DNA of 34,676 nucleotides from Okeania sp. SIO3I5 (lineage in GTDB: Bacteria; Cyanobacteriota; Cyanobacteriia; Cyanobacteriales; Microcoleaceae), in contig NZ_JAAHHT010000086.1 in NCBI RefSeq assembly GCF_010672085.1, positions 1-34,676 of the forward strand, read 5' to 3'. The position numbers and the translations under genes were made by a program. A model generated the notes under the pieces. It ran no database searches. It worked only from the letters and a program-made list of their open reading frames with translations, and was not told the origin of the DNA. Within the stretch, counting starts at the first letter, position 1; every line of letters begins with the position of its first letter. This document shows positions 1-8,498 of the stretch, piece after piece.

Positions 1-80
1 TCGGCGACAGCCGAAACGCGTTTCATTTCGCGCAGCGTTTAATGTCGGCTGTTAGCCGAAAAGCGGAACGGAGTTCTATC
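1..80. repeat. GC-rich hairpin-forming segment at window edge
   Basis: This segment is clearly richer in G and C than the AT-rich DNA after it. It contains TCGGCT-gtt-AGCCGA (45-59), a perfect 6-bp hairpin, and GAAACGCGTTTC (13-24), a perfect palindrome. ACAGCCGA at 7-14 pairs with TCGGCTGT at 45-52. It may be the end of an element that begins outside the window. From about 80 to 256 I see nothing beyond AT-rich sequence. Confidence 0.4.
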
Positions 81-256
81 GCTGAAAAATAATTTCTTAG
101 ATGATGGAATTTTTCCGTTTCTATATACGGATAGAGCAAATGTCTTGCTGCAATTTTCCATAAGTAAACAGCAAAAATCGTCTGAAGTTATTGTCAGTTA
201 AGTGAAAAGTGCAAATAAATATTCTTTTGTGATGATGTAGTGCCTATAAAACTAAA

Positions 257-736
257 CTATATATATATAAAAAGTTGTTTGCTAGGTTGTCTTGCAGGAT
301 CTGATGAAAATTCATTATGTATAAATTCCACTGGCTCATAAGTATTAATCCACAAATGAGCGCCACATTTTGCTGGTTTGTAAGGTTCATAGACGATTTG
401 GCAAGGCCCTGGAATATATAACTCATAACCATAATCGTTCCGGTCGCCGTCCTTAACAGAAAGGACTGGTTTCAATTTCTTTGGAGGCTTACCCTTATTA
501 CCTTTAATGTTGCTTTGATTAACATGAATCATTTTAGGTTCCTTGGGTTTTTCCTTGTGCCAGAGACCTTTCGGACCGCACCGAGCCGGAATGATTACAG
601 GCATTCCATTCTCAGAAACTGGGATTTCCCAGAATCTACCATTTTTCTCAGCATCTTGGACTCTTCCTTGAGCCAATAAAACAAGCAGACGTTGACGAGA
701 GATACCTAATAACAAAGACGCTTCTCGAGTACCCAT
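257..736 (-). CDS. Small protein with excisionase/MerR-like N-terminal helix-turn-helix
   Basis: This 159-aa basic protein starts with a likely DNA-binding segment. Residues 2-40 read as two helices (TREASLLLGISRQRLLVLLA) followed by a wing-like stretch ending in RFWEIP, the usual layout of excisionase/MerR-type domains. Residues 45-60 hold a CGPKGLW motif, residues 60-90 are Lys/Pro-rich and probably flexible, and the C-terminal part is unrecognised. The ATG at 736 has a GAGG ribosome site about 8 bases upstream, which supports this start. The gene stands alone, with the divergent Pepco/caspase module beginning about 570 bp away. Whether it regulates anything nearby is unknown. The fold call is by pattern only. 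Confidence 0.6.
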   Translation of the reverse strand: MGTREASLLLGISRQRLLVLLAQGRVQDAEKNGRFWEIPVSENGMPVIIPARCGPKGLWHKEKPKEPKMIHVNQSNIKGNKGKPPKKLKPVLSVKDGDRNDYGYELYIPGPCQIVYEPYKPAKCGAHLWINTYEPVEFIHNEFSSDPARQPSKQLFIYI

Positions 737-841
737 GATTTTTCCCTCAACTGTTGGACAATAGTCAGTATCTAATAAAAAGGTAACTTTGTCACTCGTT
801 ACCTAAAAATAAATGTAAATGAGGTTATTGATTTTGTTTTT

Positions 842-1080
842 CTCTAAAATCTCAGAACTAAAACCTTTGAGAGACGAGAAATTTTCAACCACACGGAAAG
901 CTCCTAATTTTTGGTGACTTGAAAATCTCATAACTAAGACGTTTGAGTTAGATTAGAATTTAGAAGTTAAGTAAGTATGATTGGGATTTATGTATTTTTT
1001 GAAATCTCCTGAAAATTCTCTGGCGATTGAGAATCAGCAAGAAGTTAAGTAAGCATTATTGGGACTTATACATTTTCTGG
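842..1080. repeat. Diverged ~78-bp tandem repeat in the caspase-module upstream region
   Basis: The region 737-1302 has no gene. Inside it, AGAAGTTAAGTAAG followed by a run matching ATTGGGAYTTATRYATTTT occurs at 962 and again at 1040, 78 bases apart. AAATCTCAKAACTAARAC followed by KTTTGAG occurs near 845 and 923 at the same period. This suggests about three worn copies of a 78-bp unit. It may be regulatory DNA for the module starting at 1303, or simply a decayed long tandem repeat of the kind common in cyanobacteria. Confidence 0.5.
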
Positions 1081-1302
1081 CCTTTATTATAATCAGATTC
1101 AATACTCAGCATTTGGAATAAATATTTCTATTCTACAGTTTTACATCCAATTCAATTCTATTACAAAATTGCCTGAAAACGCTCTAATCAGAGAGAATAG
1201 CATTATATAGCCATCTAGGTAGTCTCAGAGATTTATCAAGTGGAAAAACATTTGTCTTTTAATCAAATATTAGCCAACAAATAATTCAGGAGCAATTTTT
1301 TT

Positions 1303-1692
1303 ATGTCAGGTACTACCATTAGAGTAACAACTCATAGCACTATTAATGCCTCTATAACTGATAATCAAGAAGGCTTAAAAAGCTTTAATGGGTTTACTCC
1401 ACCTCCTAAATTTTCTGTAGAAAGGTTTTCTATATCATCCGATGAAAGTGGTGGAGAGTATGAAGTTGCAGAGGAGACTTTGGAAAGAGAAATTGGTCAT
1501 TTGATAGATGTTGTTAAACGGGTGTTTACTAGAGCAGAAAAACAAACTCAGACTGAGATTCAACTAGATGAGATTGAAATATTTGCTGAAGTTAATGGAG
1601 AAGGAAAAGTCAGTCTTTTGGGAAGTGGGGTACAAGCTGGTGGAAAAGGCGGTATAAAACTTAAATTCAAAAGACAGCAAGAAAATGGCTAA
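1303..1692 (+). CDS. Pepco-like constant component of a caspase conflict module
   Basis: This 129-aa soluble protein has a variable N-terminus (residues 1-50), then a predicted helix (about 60-80, ending DVVKRVFTRAE), then LDEIEIFAEVNGEGKVSLLG and a final GGKGGIKLKFKR. That ending matches my memory of the Pepco (peptidase co-occurring) domain. The domain was described from comparative genomics as a small constant component next to caspase-like or trypsin-like effectors in bacterial conflict systems. AGGAG at 1288-1292 gives a good ribosome site for the ATG at 1303. The last 8 bases overlap the start of the caspase gene, so the two are surely co-translated. The inferred role is partner or regulator of the protease. 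The family assignment is from recall, not a search. Confidence 0.72.
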   Translation: MSGTTIRVTTHSTINASITDNQEGLKSFNGFTPPPKFSVERFSISSDESGGEYEVAEETLEREIGHLIDVVKRVFTRAEKQTQTEIQLDEIEIFAEVNGEGKVSLLGSGVQAGGKGGIKLKFKRQQENG

Positions 1693-3634
1693 TAAACTTG
1701 CAATTACTATTGGAGTGCAGAAGTATAAGTTCATTCCTTCTCTCAAGTATGCTGCAAATGATGCTCAAAAAATGCGAGACTTTTTATTTGAGGAAGCCGA
1801 TTTTGATGAAGTTTGCCACTACTCAGATTATTCTTCTGATTGTCGTGAATATCCAGAACGTTCTAACATAGAAATACTGTTGGAAAAGATTGGAAAATTA
1901 TCATTAGGGTCTGACGATGACTTCTGGTTTTTTTTCAGTGGTCATGGTTCTATATCCATACATGATGGTCTTGACTACCTCATGCTTTCTGATAGCTATA
2001 AAGAAGATATTCAAAAAAGTGGAATTTCAGTTAATTATGTCATTCAACAGCTTAAAAAATCTGGAGCTGGGAATGTTGTGTTGTTTCTAGATATGTGCCG
2101 AGACCTGGGTATTAAGAGCATCAAATCGTTGGGAAAACAAACTGAACAAAAAGCTCGCCAAATGGGAATGATTTGTTTTTTCTCTTGTAGTCCTTGTGAA
2201 TGTTCTCAGGAACTAGAGGAATTCCAACATGGGGCTTTTACTTACGCATTGTTAGAGTTATTCGGCGCAGAGAAAGGAGCAACTGTTAAGGAGTTAAATA
2301 AATACCTGAAAGAAAGGGTGAGACAATTAACCAGACACAAAGTACAACAAACTCCTTCTCTTACAGTTGAGCCATTTGAAATGTCTGATGTGGTTTTGAT
2401 ACCAAAGGATGGAACTATAAACGATTATAAAAATGAAATAGAAGAGGACTTCCTGACACCTATTGATGAAAACATTGGATTTCCCAAGTCACTAGAATAT
2501 TCAACTCCGGTACAATCAGATATTGATCTAGGGAACCTGGAGGAGTATCTTATTGAATCTGAAACTGATAATTTGAATTGGGAGATTGAAGAGAGTAAAG
2601 AGGAAGTGATAACATTCCAGATGACACTCCAGGAGATATTGCAAGAAATAGAAATAGCAAAGGAACTAGATAATCAAGACTATGAAAAACAAGAAGAATT
2701 AACTCAGTCAATATTTACTACATTAGGTACTCAGAACAACTACTATAAATTTTCCTGGAAAAAAACATTAGGATATGCGATTTCAGGAATGATGTTATTT
2801 GTTGGCACTAACCTCGTTAGTTTTGATCGTCAATTACAAATGAGTGCTAAATTGCCTAAAGCACCTGCTCCAATTTTGAACCATGAATATAACAGAGTTA
2901 GACTTGTTAATCAGCCAATTAATAGTATCCCAGAACTACAAATCCTGGCAATTAAACAGTTTGAGCAAAATGATATTCAGGCAGGTAAAATGGCAGTAGA
3001 AACATTATTAAAACAAGGAGCATTAGTCAAGGCAGCAGAAACAATAACTGCTGTGCCAAAACGACTCAGTGACCATCCAGAAATAAATTTTATTAAAGGT
3101 AGATTAGCTTGGGAACTTTTCAAAAATAATAATCAAAATAATCTGATAGATGAAGTTATAAATTGTTGGGAAAAAGCGACTGACAAAAACCCAAATAATA
3201 TTCAATATCAAAATGCTTTAGGCTTTGCTTATTACACCAAAGGAGATATAGAAAAAGCTTATACAGCTTGGTTAAAAGTGTTAAATTTATCTGGAGAAAT
3301 TACCCCAGAAATAGAAAAAAATCGTCCTTTCTCTGATAACTACCAGAGCAATTTATCTGTGAAGAACAGAGAAGCTCTAAATGCTTATGCAGGTATAGGA
3401 TTAGTGAGCCTTAAATATGCTCAAAATTTACAAAAAACTCCTGTTCAAGCTTTTAAATATGCTGGTAAAGTTATGAGAGAGGCTGGTCAAGAGTTTGATA
3501 TCCTACAACTGCAAAAAAATTGGTTGTGGTCTCCTAGAACTCGTCAAGATTGGGATTTACTATTGAAACTTCGAGATATACAGCTATTTGAACAGAATAA
3601 ATATTCTGACAATATTGCAGTAATTAGAGATTAA
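1685..3634 (+). CDS. Membrane-tethered caspase-family (C14, orthocaspase-type) protease with C-terminal TPR-like region
   Basis: This 649-aa protein has an N-terminal p20-like caspase fold (residues 1-240). It opens with LAITIGVQKY and carries the catalytic His87 in FFFSGHG and Cys138 in LFLDMCRD, each at the end of the expected strand. Residues 250-350 are acidic and probably form a linker. One hydrophobic segment (about 362-380) looks like a transmembrane helix. Residues 410-640 are helical and include TPR-like units such as the one around NPNNIQYQNALGFAYYTKGD. The overlap with the Pepco-like gene makes this a two-gene module. By analogy with cyanobacterial orthocaspases it probably cleaves protein substrates in stress or conflict responses. 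Topology, trigger and substrate cannot be read from the sequence. Confidence 0.88.
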   Translation: MANKLAITIGVQKYKFIPSLKYAANDAQKMRDFLFEEADFDEVCHYSDYSSDCREYPERSNIEILLEKIGKLSLGSDDDFWFFFSGHGSISIHDGLDYLMLSDSYKEDIQKSGISVNYVIQQLKKSGAGNVVLFLDMCRDLGIKSIKSLGKQTEQKARQMGMICFFSCSPCECSQELEEFQHGAFTYALLELFGAEKGATVKELNKYLKERVRQLTRHKVQQTPSLTVEPFEMSDVVLIPKDGTINDYKNEIEEDFLTPIDENIGFPKSLEYSTPVQSDIDLGNLEEYLIESETDNLNWEIEESKEEVITFQMTLQEILQEIEIAKELDNQDYEKQEELTQSIFTTLGTQNNYYKFSWKKTLGYAISGMMLFVGTNLVSFDRQLQMSAKLPKAPAPILNHEYNRVRLVNQPINSIPELQILAIKQFEQNDIQAGKMAVETLLKQGALVKAAETITAVPKRLSDHPEINFIKGRLAWELFKNNNQNNLIDEVINCWEKATDKNPNNIQYQNALGFAYYTKGDIEKAYTAWLKVLNLSGEITPEIEKNRPFSDNYQSNLSVKNREALNAYAGIGLVSLKYAQNLQKTPVQAFKYAGKVMREAGQEFDILQLQKNWLWSPRTRQDWDLLLKLRDIQLFEQNKYSDNIAVIRD

Positions 3635-3661
3635 GATTTACCGAATAATTAAGATATAAAG

Positions 3662-3702
3662 CCTCTCCTATTCTATATAAGGATAAGGAGAGGTAATTTT
3701 TT
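3662..3702 (+). terminator. Intrinsic terminator after the caspase module
   Basis: CCTCTCCT (3662-3669) pairs perfectly with AGGAGAGG (3686-3693) around a 16-base AT-rich loop, followed by TAATTTTTT. It lies 28 bases after the caspase stop codon and just before the end of the converging glycosyltransferase gene. It therefore suits termination of + strand transcripts. Confidence 0.75.
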
Positions 3703-3710
3703 ATTAATTG

Positions 3711-5729
3711 TTAATTATTAATTGTTGAATGATCTTTGAAGAATATATTCTTAGGAACTTTACCTAATTGATAAGCTCCACGACTGTCTAAATATTGATA
3801 TTCCCCTGGTTGTAATCCCGCATGAAGAAACTTTTTTGGATAACCAATCATCACAACATTACCAGAAGGATCTTTTGGCACAATTTTCTCTAGATATTCT
3901 CTGGCATTTGTAGCGCGTCGGAAAAATTTTACTGGTTGTCTAGTATAAAAAACTAAACTAGGTTTTTCAAAGGCAATCATTATTATTTCTTCTCCTGGTT
4001 GTCTAACTTCAACAATAGTTTGAGCTAATTGCCGTAAAGGTAATTGACGTTCTTGATCTACTAAAAACATCATTGGATTAATTGTAAAAATTAAACAAGC
4101 TACTAATCCAATAAAATTAGCACTCCAAATCCAAGAATTTTGTTTTTTTATCCAAATAAATCCTATGACTATTGCTGTGGTTATGAAGATTAATCCACCA
4201 CGAATTAATAAACCTGAATTTCTAATTATTTCTGGGAAATATGGCATTGCTGGATCTCTATCTAGCCAATTAAAACTGTAGATAATTCCTAGGGCTAAAA
4301 TTAGCAAAAAAATGATATTCCCGAGAACTGAGAAAGATAAAAATTGACCTTTTGATTGAGAAGTATTTCCCGTTAATCTGGGAACAGGTTTAACAGAATT
4401 ATTTGTTGGGTTTACAGATGATTGAATAAAATTATTTTCAGATTTATTATTCTGACTAGAAGCTGCATCTCCATTAATAATAATATCGCTCCAAAATAAT
4501 CCTACTAATATTGCTGCTGCAGGCATTAATGGTAAGACATAACTAGGTAATTTAGTGGCAGAGATGGAGAAGAAAATAAAGATACAAATAAACCAGAAAA
4601 AAGCAAATAAACCTAACTGTTCAGTTCGAGGTTTTCTACGCCAATAACTGCGTTGCCAAAATCTAGTTTTAGCGATCGCTACTGGTAAATAAATAGACCA
4701 AGGAGCAAAACCAATTAGTACGACTAAAAAGTAAAAGTACCAGGGCGCTTGATGGTGATTCACAACTTTGGTAAAACGTTCAAAATTGTGATAACCAAAA
4801 AAACTATCAATATATTCTTTTCCATTCACCAAAGTAACTAGACAATACCAAGGGAATGTAATGGTTAAAAATATTAAAATGCCACGCCAAATATTTATTT
4901 CTTGCCAGATTTGAAAAAATTTACCTACATATAATAGAAAGGAACCAATAATTAGTGCGGGTAAAACAATTCCAATCGGACCTTTTGTGAGAACTGCTAA
5001 AGATATTAGTATATAAAAAGCTAAATACCACTTGTTAAATAAGGTAGATTTTCTAGTTTTTGAGGATTGATTGTTATTGGGTAGATAAGAAATATTTTGT
5101 CTGATTATTTTGGTGTTTTTTGGCTGAAGAATGTGAGTATTTTCTGTTTGTGAAGCATATCCCATAAAAAAGGCAAATAGTCCCGAACACATACAACCTG
5201 TTAATAACATATCAGAAACTCCAATACGTCCCCAAGCAATAGTCTCTGGATTTAAAGCTATCATCGCAGCGCCAATCCATGCTATTAATAATCTCACCAT
5301 TAAAAACTTATTTTTAGGAGTATATATCTCAGAGTTCAGGTGATAATAACCATATCTATAAAGGATGTAAAAACCAAAACACATTAAGGCAGTTGCAGAT
5401 ATTGCCGAAGGGAGACGGACAGACGATTCATTAATACCAAAAAGATGATAAGCGATCGCCATTAACCAATAAATTAAAGGTGGTTTATCAAAGCGAGTTT
5501 CCCCATTAAAATAAGGTGTAATCCAATCTCCAGTTTCTACCATTTGACGGGCAGCTTCTGCAAAAAGTGGCTCTGTTTCATCAATTAAACCAATATTACC
5601 AAGATTACAAAAGAAAGCTAACCAAGCAAGTAAGAAAAGCCATAAAAAAGAAAGTCCTAATATTAAGATATGACTTTTTGGTTGAGCTTTAAACCAATTG
5701 ATAATTTTCAACTTTTGTATTAGTTTCAT
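3711..5729 (-). CDS. GT39 (PMT/ArnT-type) integral-membrane glycosyltransferase
   Basis: This 672-aa protein has about a dozen hydrophobic segments. After the first transmembrane helix (about 22-41) comes the GT-C signature: the acidic pair Asp50-Glu51 in GLIDETEP, then RFDKPPLIYWL (79-89). Both are typical of the ArnT/PMT branch, which moves a sugar from a polyprenyl-phosphate carrier to a lipid or protein on the outer face of the membrane. A soluble region near residues 580-660 closes the protein. A hydrophilic, low-complexity stretch lies near residues 425-455. The ATG at 5729 lacks a strong ribosome site. The gene is monocistronic and converges on the caspase module. The sugar and acceptor are unknown. 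Confidence 0.85.
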   Translation of the reverse strand: MKLIQKLKIINWFKAQPKSHILILGLSFLWLFLLAWLAFFCNLGNIGLIDETEPLFAEAARQMVETGDWITPYFNGETRFDKPPLIYWLMAIAYHLFGINESSVRLPSAISATALMCFGFYILYRYGYYHLNSEIYTPKNKFLMVRLLIAWIGAAMIALNPETIAWGRIGVSDMLLTGCMCSGLFAFFMGYASQTENTHILQPKNTKIIRQNISYLPNNNQSSKTRKSTLFNKWYLAFYILISLAVLTKGPIGIVLPALIIGSFLLYVGKFFQIWQEINIWRGILIFLTITFPWYCLVTLVNGKEYIDSFFGYHNFERFTKVVNHHQAPWYFYFLVVLIGFAPWSIYLPVAIAKTRFWQRSYWRRKPRTEQLGLFAFFWFICIFIFFSISATKLPSYVLPLMPAAAILVGLFWSDIIINGDAASSQNNKSENNFIQSSVNPTNNSVKPVPRLTGNTSQSKGQFLSFSVLGNIIFLLILALGIIYSFNWLDRDPAMPYFPEIIRNSGLLIRGGLIFITTAIVIGFIWIKKQNSWIWSANFIGLVACLIFTINPMMFLVDQERQLPLRQLAQTIVEVRQPGEEIIMIAFEKPSLVFYTRQPVKFFRRATNAREYLEKIVPKDPSGNVVMIGYPKKFLHAGLQPGEYQYLDSRGAYQLGKVPKNIFFKDHSTINN

Positions 5730-5752
5730 TCAGATAAGTTATCCCTTTTATT

Positions 5753-5803
5753 AATGGATAATGGATAATTACTTCTCCCTAAAAGGGAGAGGATTGACTA
5801 AAA
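5753..5803. repeat. Interspersed repeat with TCTCCCT/AGGGAGA hairpin (copy 1)
   Basis: About 50 bp, reading AATGGATAATGGATAATTAC, then a hairpin TCTCCCT-aaa-AGGGAGA, then GGATTGACTAAAA. It recurs almost unchanged at 12180-12231. It lies upstream of the glycosyltransferase start. The rest of the 5730-6083 gap is AT-rich, with a TTAATTAATAATTATTAATT stretch ending in ATTCGGTAA at about 5856-5885. That ending resembles sequence at 32170-32192. Confidence 0.7.
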
Positions 5804-6083
5804 GGAAAAAAATTATTTTTTCCCCCTTAAAATAGGAGGCTTTTAACCTGAATTATTTAATTAATAATTATTAATTATTCGGTAAGTCTTAAAGTTTAAA
5901 CCCTAATTGAGCTAGAAATTAGCATCTAAGTATTTAGCTATTAGCGATCATATCTCAGTTTTTTATGAATTAAGTAAGGATTTGTTTAAGAACACTTATT
6001 TTAACTGAACAGCTACTTATTTATTCTAGAAATTATCTGAAATATATCAATAATAATTTCTTCGCATCAAGACAAGATACAAG

Positions 6084-6331
6084 ATGAGCCTAATTTTAAC
6101 GAAGTCAGAATTCAGAATTCAGAAGTCAGAAGTTATTTTTGTAACGGGGATTAGAGCAACGCTCCAAAAATATTTCGCCGATCAAGGCGGGGTTTTAGAC
6201 CCAATCCTGTTTGATAATCTAGCTGAAGTTCGCAGTTACGACCCAGGAGGCAAGCTAAAAGCTGAGGACTGTTTTGCTGCAAATTCATGTCGCGGAGCAT
6301 GAGCAGGAAATACTTAAATTAGCAGAGTAGC
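6084..6331 (+). pseudogene. Fragment of an unrecognised protein gene, probably frameshifted
   Basis: The open frame begins inside a short repeat (ATTCAGAATTCAGAAGTCAG) that encodes its first 15 or so residues. From about 6145 the DNA becomes less AT-rich and looks coding, giving GIRATLQKYFADQGG and then DPILFDNLAEVRSYDPGGKL. The frame ends at 6302 with CRGA. A shift of one base near 6283 would continue as IHVAEHEQEILKLAE and stop at 6331, a more protein-like ending. I infer the 3' end of a degraded gene whose 5' part was lost and replaced by repeat DNA. I do not recognise the parent family. Confidence 0.4.
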
Positions 6332-6387
6332 CATTATTTTTTTGGTTGTCCTGCATTGTAATAGTGAAGATATATATTTTTAAATTT

Positions 6388-6616
6388 CTTCCCACCCGGA
6401 CCAGACCTCCGACACTTCCCACCCGGACCAGACCTCCCACCCGGACCAGGCCTCCGACACTTCCGACACTTCCGACACTTCGCACACCTCCGACACTTCG
6501 CACACCTCCGACACTTCCGACACTTCCGACACTTCCGACACTTCCGACACCTCCGACACTTCCGACACTTCCGACACTTCCGACACTTCCGACACTTCCG
6601 ACACCTCCGACACTCT
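6388..6616. repeat. 9-bp minisatellite (TTCCGACAC)n with CCCACCCGGACCAGACCT start
   Basis: About 25 units of a 9-bp period. The left end uses CCCACCCGGACCAGACCT double units, and the rest is mainly CTTCCGACA with CTCCGACAC and CTTCGCACA variants. Because 9 is a multiple of 3 and the unit lacks stops, open frames appear on both strands (Pro-Thr-Leu-rich on +, Ser-Glu-Val-rich on -). I treat these as non-genic. It sits between the decayed fragment and the convergent end of the gene at 6648-7211. Confidence 0.92.
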
Positions 6617-6647
6617 CTCTATCATTAGTGCACTACCACCATTTTTT

Positions 6648-7211
6648 TCATGGCCTTAAAATTAACTGCCATTCTAATGTTTCTGTATTCCAAATAGGAA
6701 AACTTGTTTCTCCCACAATATAAGGCCCCCAATATGAACGAGAACCATCTTGAGCAAAGACAACTAAAATATCTCCTGGTTTCAAGTTTAATTTTGCTCC
6801 TGGCAAAGAGAGTATTAATCCTCTACTACTACCTTCTTCTGGAGCAAAATCCCAGTGAACAGATTTTTGGTAAGATTGTTCTGAGGATTTAGCTAATAGT
6901 GCGATACGAATTGGATGATATGTACAGTTGCTAACTCGAATAGCTCCTCTATTGCTTTTGACTATAGATGACTCAGAAATATTTGTGGGAATATTACATT
7001 CTTGGGTTAATTTTGTTAGAGATTTTGGTAGGGGTGTTGGAGTAGAAATGTTTGATAAAGGAGGTTTTAAAATTGGTGAAGATTTTGATGTTTGTAATCT
7101 TGCAGACTCACTTTTTGTCCAGGATATTGTTAACTGGAACCTGCCAATAATTAGTCCTAATAAAAAGAATATTAAAGCAATAATAATTTTTGAGTAAGAT
7201 TGAAATTTCAT
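6648..7211 (-). CDS. Membrane-anchored extracytoplasmic protein of unknown function
   Basis: This 187-aa protein has a short basic N-terminus (MKFQSYSK), one hydrophobic helix (about 9-24, IIIALIFFLLGLIIG), a Ser/Pro/Thr-rich linker (about 35-65) and a C-terminal globular part. The C-terminal part (about 85-185) looks like a beta sandwich (IRVSNCTYHPIRIALL, then LKPGDILVVFAQDGSRSYWG). Two Cys residues, one in QECNIP and one in SNCTYH, could form a disulfide. The anchor and linker place it outside the cytoplasmic membrane. I do not recognise the family. An AGGAGA lies about 20 bases upstream, too far to decide the start. Its 3' end abuts the 9-bp minisatellite. Confidence 0.65.
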   Translation of the reverse strand: MKFQSYSKIIIALIFFLLGLIIGRFQLTISWTKSESARLQTSKSSPILKPPLSNISTPTPLPKSLTKLTQECNIPTNISESSIVKSNRGAIRVSNCTYHPIRIALLAKSSEQSYQKSVHWDFAPEEGSSRGLILSLPGAKLNLKPGDILVVFAQDGSRSYWGPYIVGETSFPIWNTETLEWQLILRP

Positions 7212-7312
7212 AGGAATTTAAATATTTATTTTTCTCCTTTAACTTGGCATCCTGATATTGTTTACCCTTAGACATTACAGCTTACTATAGTCGAAATCAG
7301 AAGTAAGTAGGG

Positions 7313-7400
7313 GTCATTTCAGTTATCAGTTATCAGTTATCAGTTATCAGTATCTCTGCCGCTCACCCAGAGGCTTGAAATAAGGAATATTCTTTATTTT
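7313..7400. repeat. Heptamer repeat (CAGTTAT)n cassette, copy 1
   Basis: GTCATTTCAGTTATCAG runs into about 4.4 copies of CAGTTAT (7320-7350). It is followed by a conserved tail containing AGAGGCTTGAAATA, a gap, then TTTATCC. The same order recurs at 9574-9660, and a shorter CAGTTAT/CAGTTAA run lies at 8287-8317. This fits the short tandemly repeated repetitive (STRR) class known in cyanobacteria. Confidence 0.75.
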
Positions 7401-7513
7401 ATCCCCTTAAAAGAGGAGGCTTCAAACCCCAATTTTTCGGGGAATGGCTATTTGCCGATACTGGACTGATACAGCTAAAAATGTGCATTAGAGAGTAGGG
7501 GAGAAAGATTGTT

Positions 7514-7566
7514 GTTGGGTTTATCCTGCGGATAAGCTCCGCTAACGGTCTCTCAACCCAACCTAC
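7514..7566. repeat. GTTGGGTT...AACCCAAC palindromic repeat, copy 1
   Basis: AGATTGTTGTTGGGTTT and CTCAACCCAACCTAC form the two arms, with a CGGATAAGCTCCGCTAACGG insert as the loop. The reverse-complement copy at 16818-16856 has a much shorter loop. The surrounding 7401-7954 gap holds no gene I can support: only GGGGAGATGGGGAAATGGGG (about 7781-7804) and an AATTCTC heptamer run (about 7853-7885). Confidence 0.65.
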
Positions 7567-7954
7567 ATCTATTGCACCATTTAAGGTGTCTCAGTCTAGT
7601 ACATTATTACTGTGACTATATTTGGAGAAGATTAACAATAATGGCGACTGGTATATTCTGCTATGTTAAACTACATAATATGTCGCTATGTGGAAGTCAA
7701 AAGTCAACAGTGGTGCGACCCCGCGTTGGTGTAATACCAAATCTCAAAAATCTTGCTATATGTGATTGACTGGACGAGGATGGGGAGATGGGGAAATGGG
7801 GAAATATAAAAAATTTGGCAATGGCACTCGGATGAAATATGAAGGCTCAAAATCAATTCTCAATTCTCAATTCTTAATTCTCTTTCTAGTGGGTTGCACC
7901 AAAGTATTTTTAAGTTGAAAATTATATAAATTCAAAAGATATTTAACATTATTT

Positions 7955-8287
7955 ATGCAAAGTACCCGTCTTAATAGATTACTGAACGTTATTCTGGAAA
8001 GGTTAAAACAATGGTTACTTAATCCTTGGCGTCGAATTTCTTTATTAATTATTAGTTTGTTGTTTGGTAATTTTGTAGCAACTGCTGTTTCTACTATCGC
8101 TGGCCAAGAAGGTTATTTAGATGTTTTGTATGCTTTAATTTCTTTGGTAATTACTGAAATATTAAATTGGTTAGTTTATGGCAGTAAAGGAAAAATTGCA
8201 CGTTCTTTGGGTATAGATATTTTGAATAGTTTTAAAATAGGTTTCACTTATGGTCTATTTTTAGAAGCTTTCAAATTAGGCTCTTAA
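7955..8287 (+). CDS. ycf20: Ycf20-like (DUF565) membrane protein
   Basis: This 110-aa protein matches the usual Ycf20 length and pattern. It has an amphipathic start (TRLNRLLNVILERLKQWLLN), then NPWRRISLLIISLLFGNFVATAVSTIAGQ, a second hydrophobic segment (LYALISLVITEILNWLVYG) and the family ending GFTYGLFLEAFKLGS. Ycf20 is conserved in cyanobacteria and plastids. It has been linked to thylakoid photoprotection (non-photochemical quenching) in algae and plants, but its biochemical role is unknown. The ATG at 7955 has no strong ribosome site. A CAGTTAT heptamer run starts at its stop codon. Confidence 0.85.
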   Translation: MQSTRLNRLLNVILERLKQWLLNPWRRISLLIISLLFGNFVATAVSTIAGQEGYLDVLYALISLVITEILNWLVYGSKGKIARSLGIDILNSFKIGFTYGLFLEAFKLGS

Positions 8288-8317
8288 CAGTTATCAGTTA
8301 ACAGTTATCAGTTATCA
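8287..8317. repeat. CAGTTAT/CAGTTAA heptamer run
   Basis: About four heptamers (ACAGTTATCAGTTAACAGTT...) begin inside the TAA stop of ycf20. They match the runs at 7320-7350 and 9581-9598. A second short-repeat run (CTGTTCCCTGTTCCCTGTTT) lies at 8455-8475, just before the glycerate kinase start. Confidence 0.8.
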
Positions 8318-8498
8318 TTTAGCCTCTTTTCCTTTTGGGTAGTGCTATATTTATACCTGTTCTGAACTAAGGCAAACTTGCCTTTTTTATTTCTTATTGC
8401 CTAAAACAATTTAGGAAATAATACCAGGTGTGATAAATGTTTGCTACGAATCTCTGTTCCCTGTTCCCTGTTTTCTATTCCCTATAACTATAATTTTT

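Noticed and set aside
6285-6723. Three overlapping open frames rich in Pro-Thr-Leu or Ser-Glu-Val
   Set aside because: They are translations of the 9-bp minisatellite, open on both strands only because the unit lacks stops; no start signals or non-repeat domains.
7572-7769. 65-aa + strand frame in the gap before ycf20
   Set aside because: No ribosome site, no recognisable domain, unusual composition; the region is mostly repeats.
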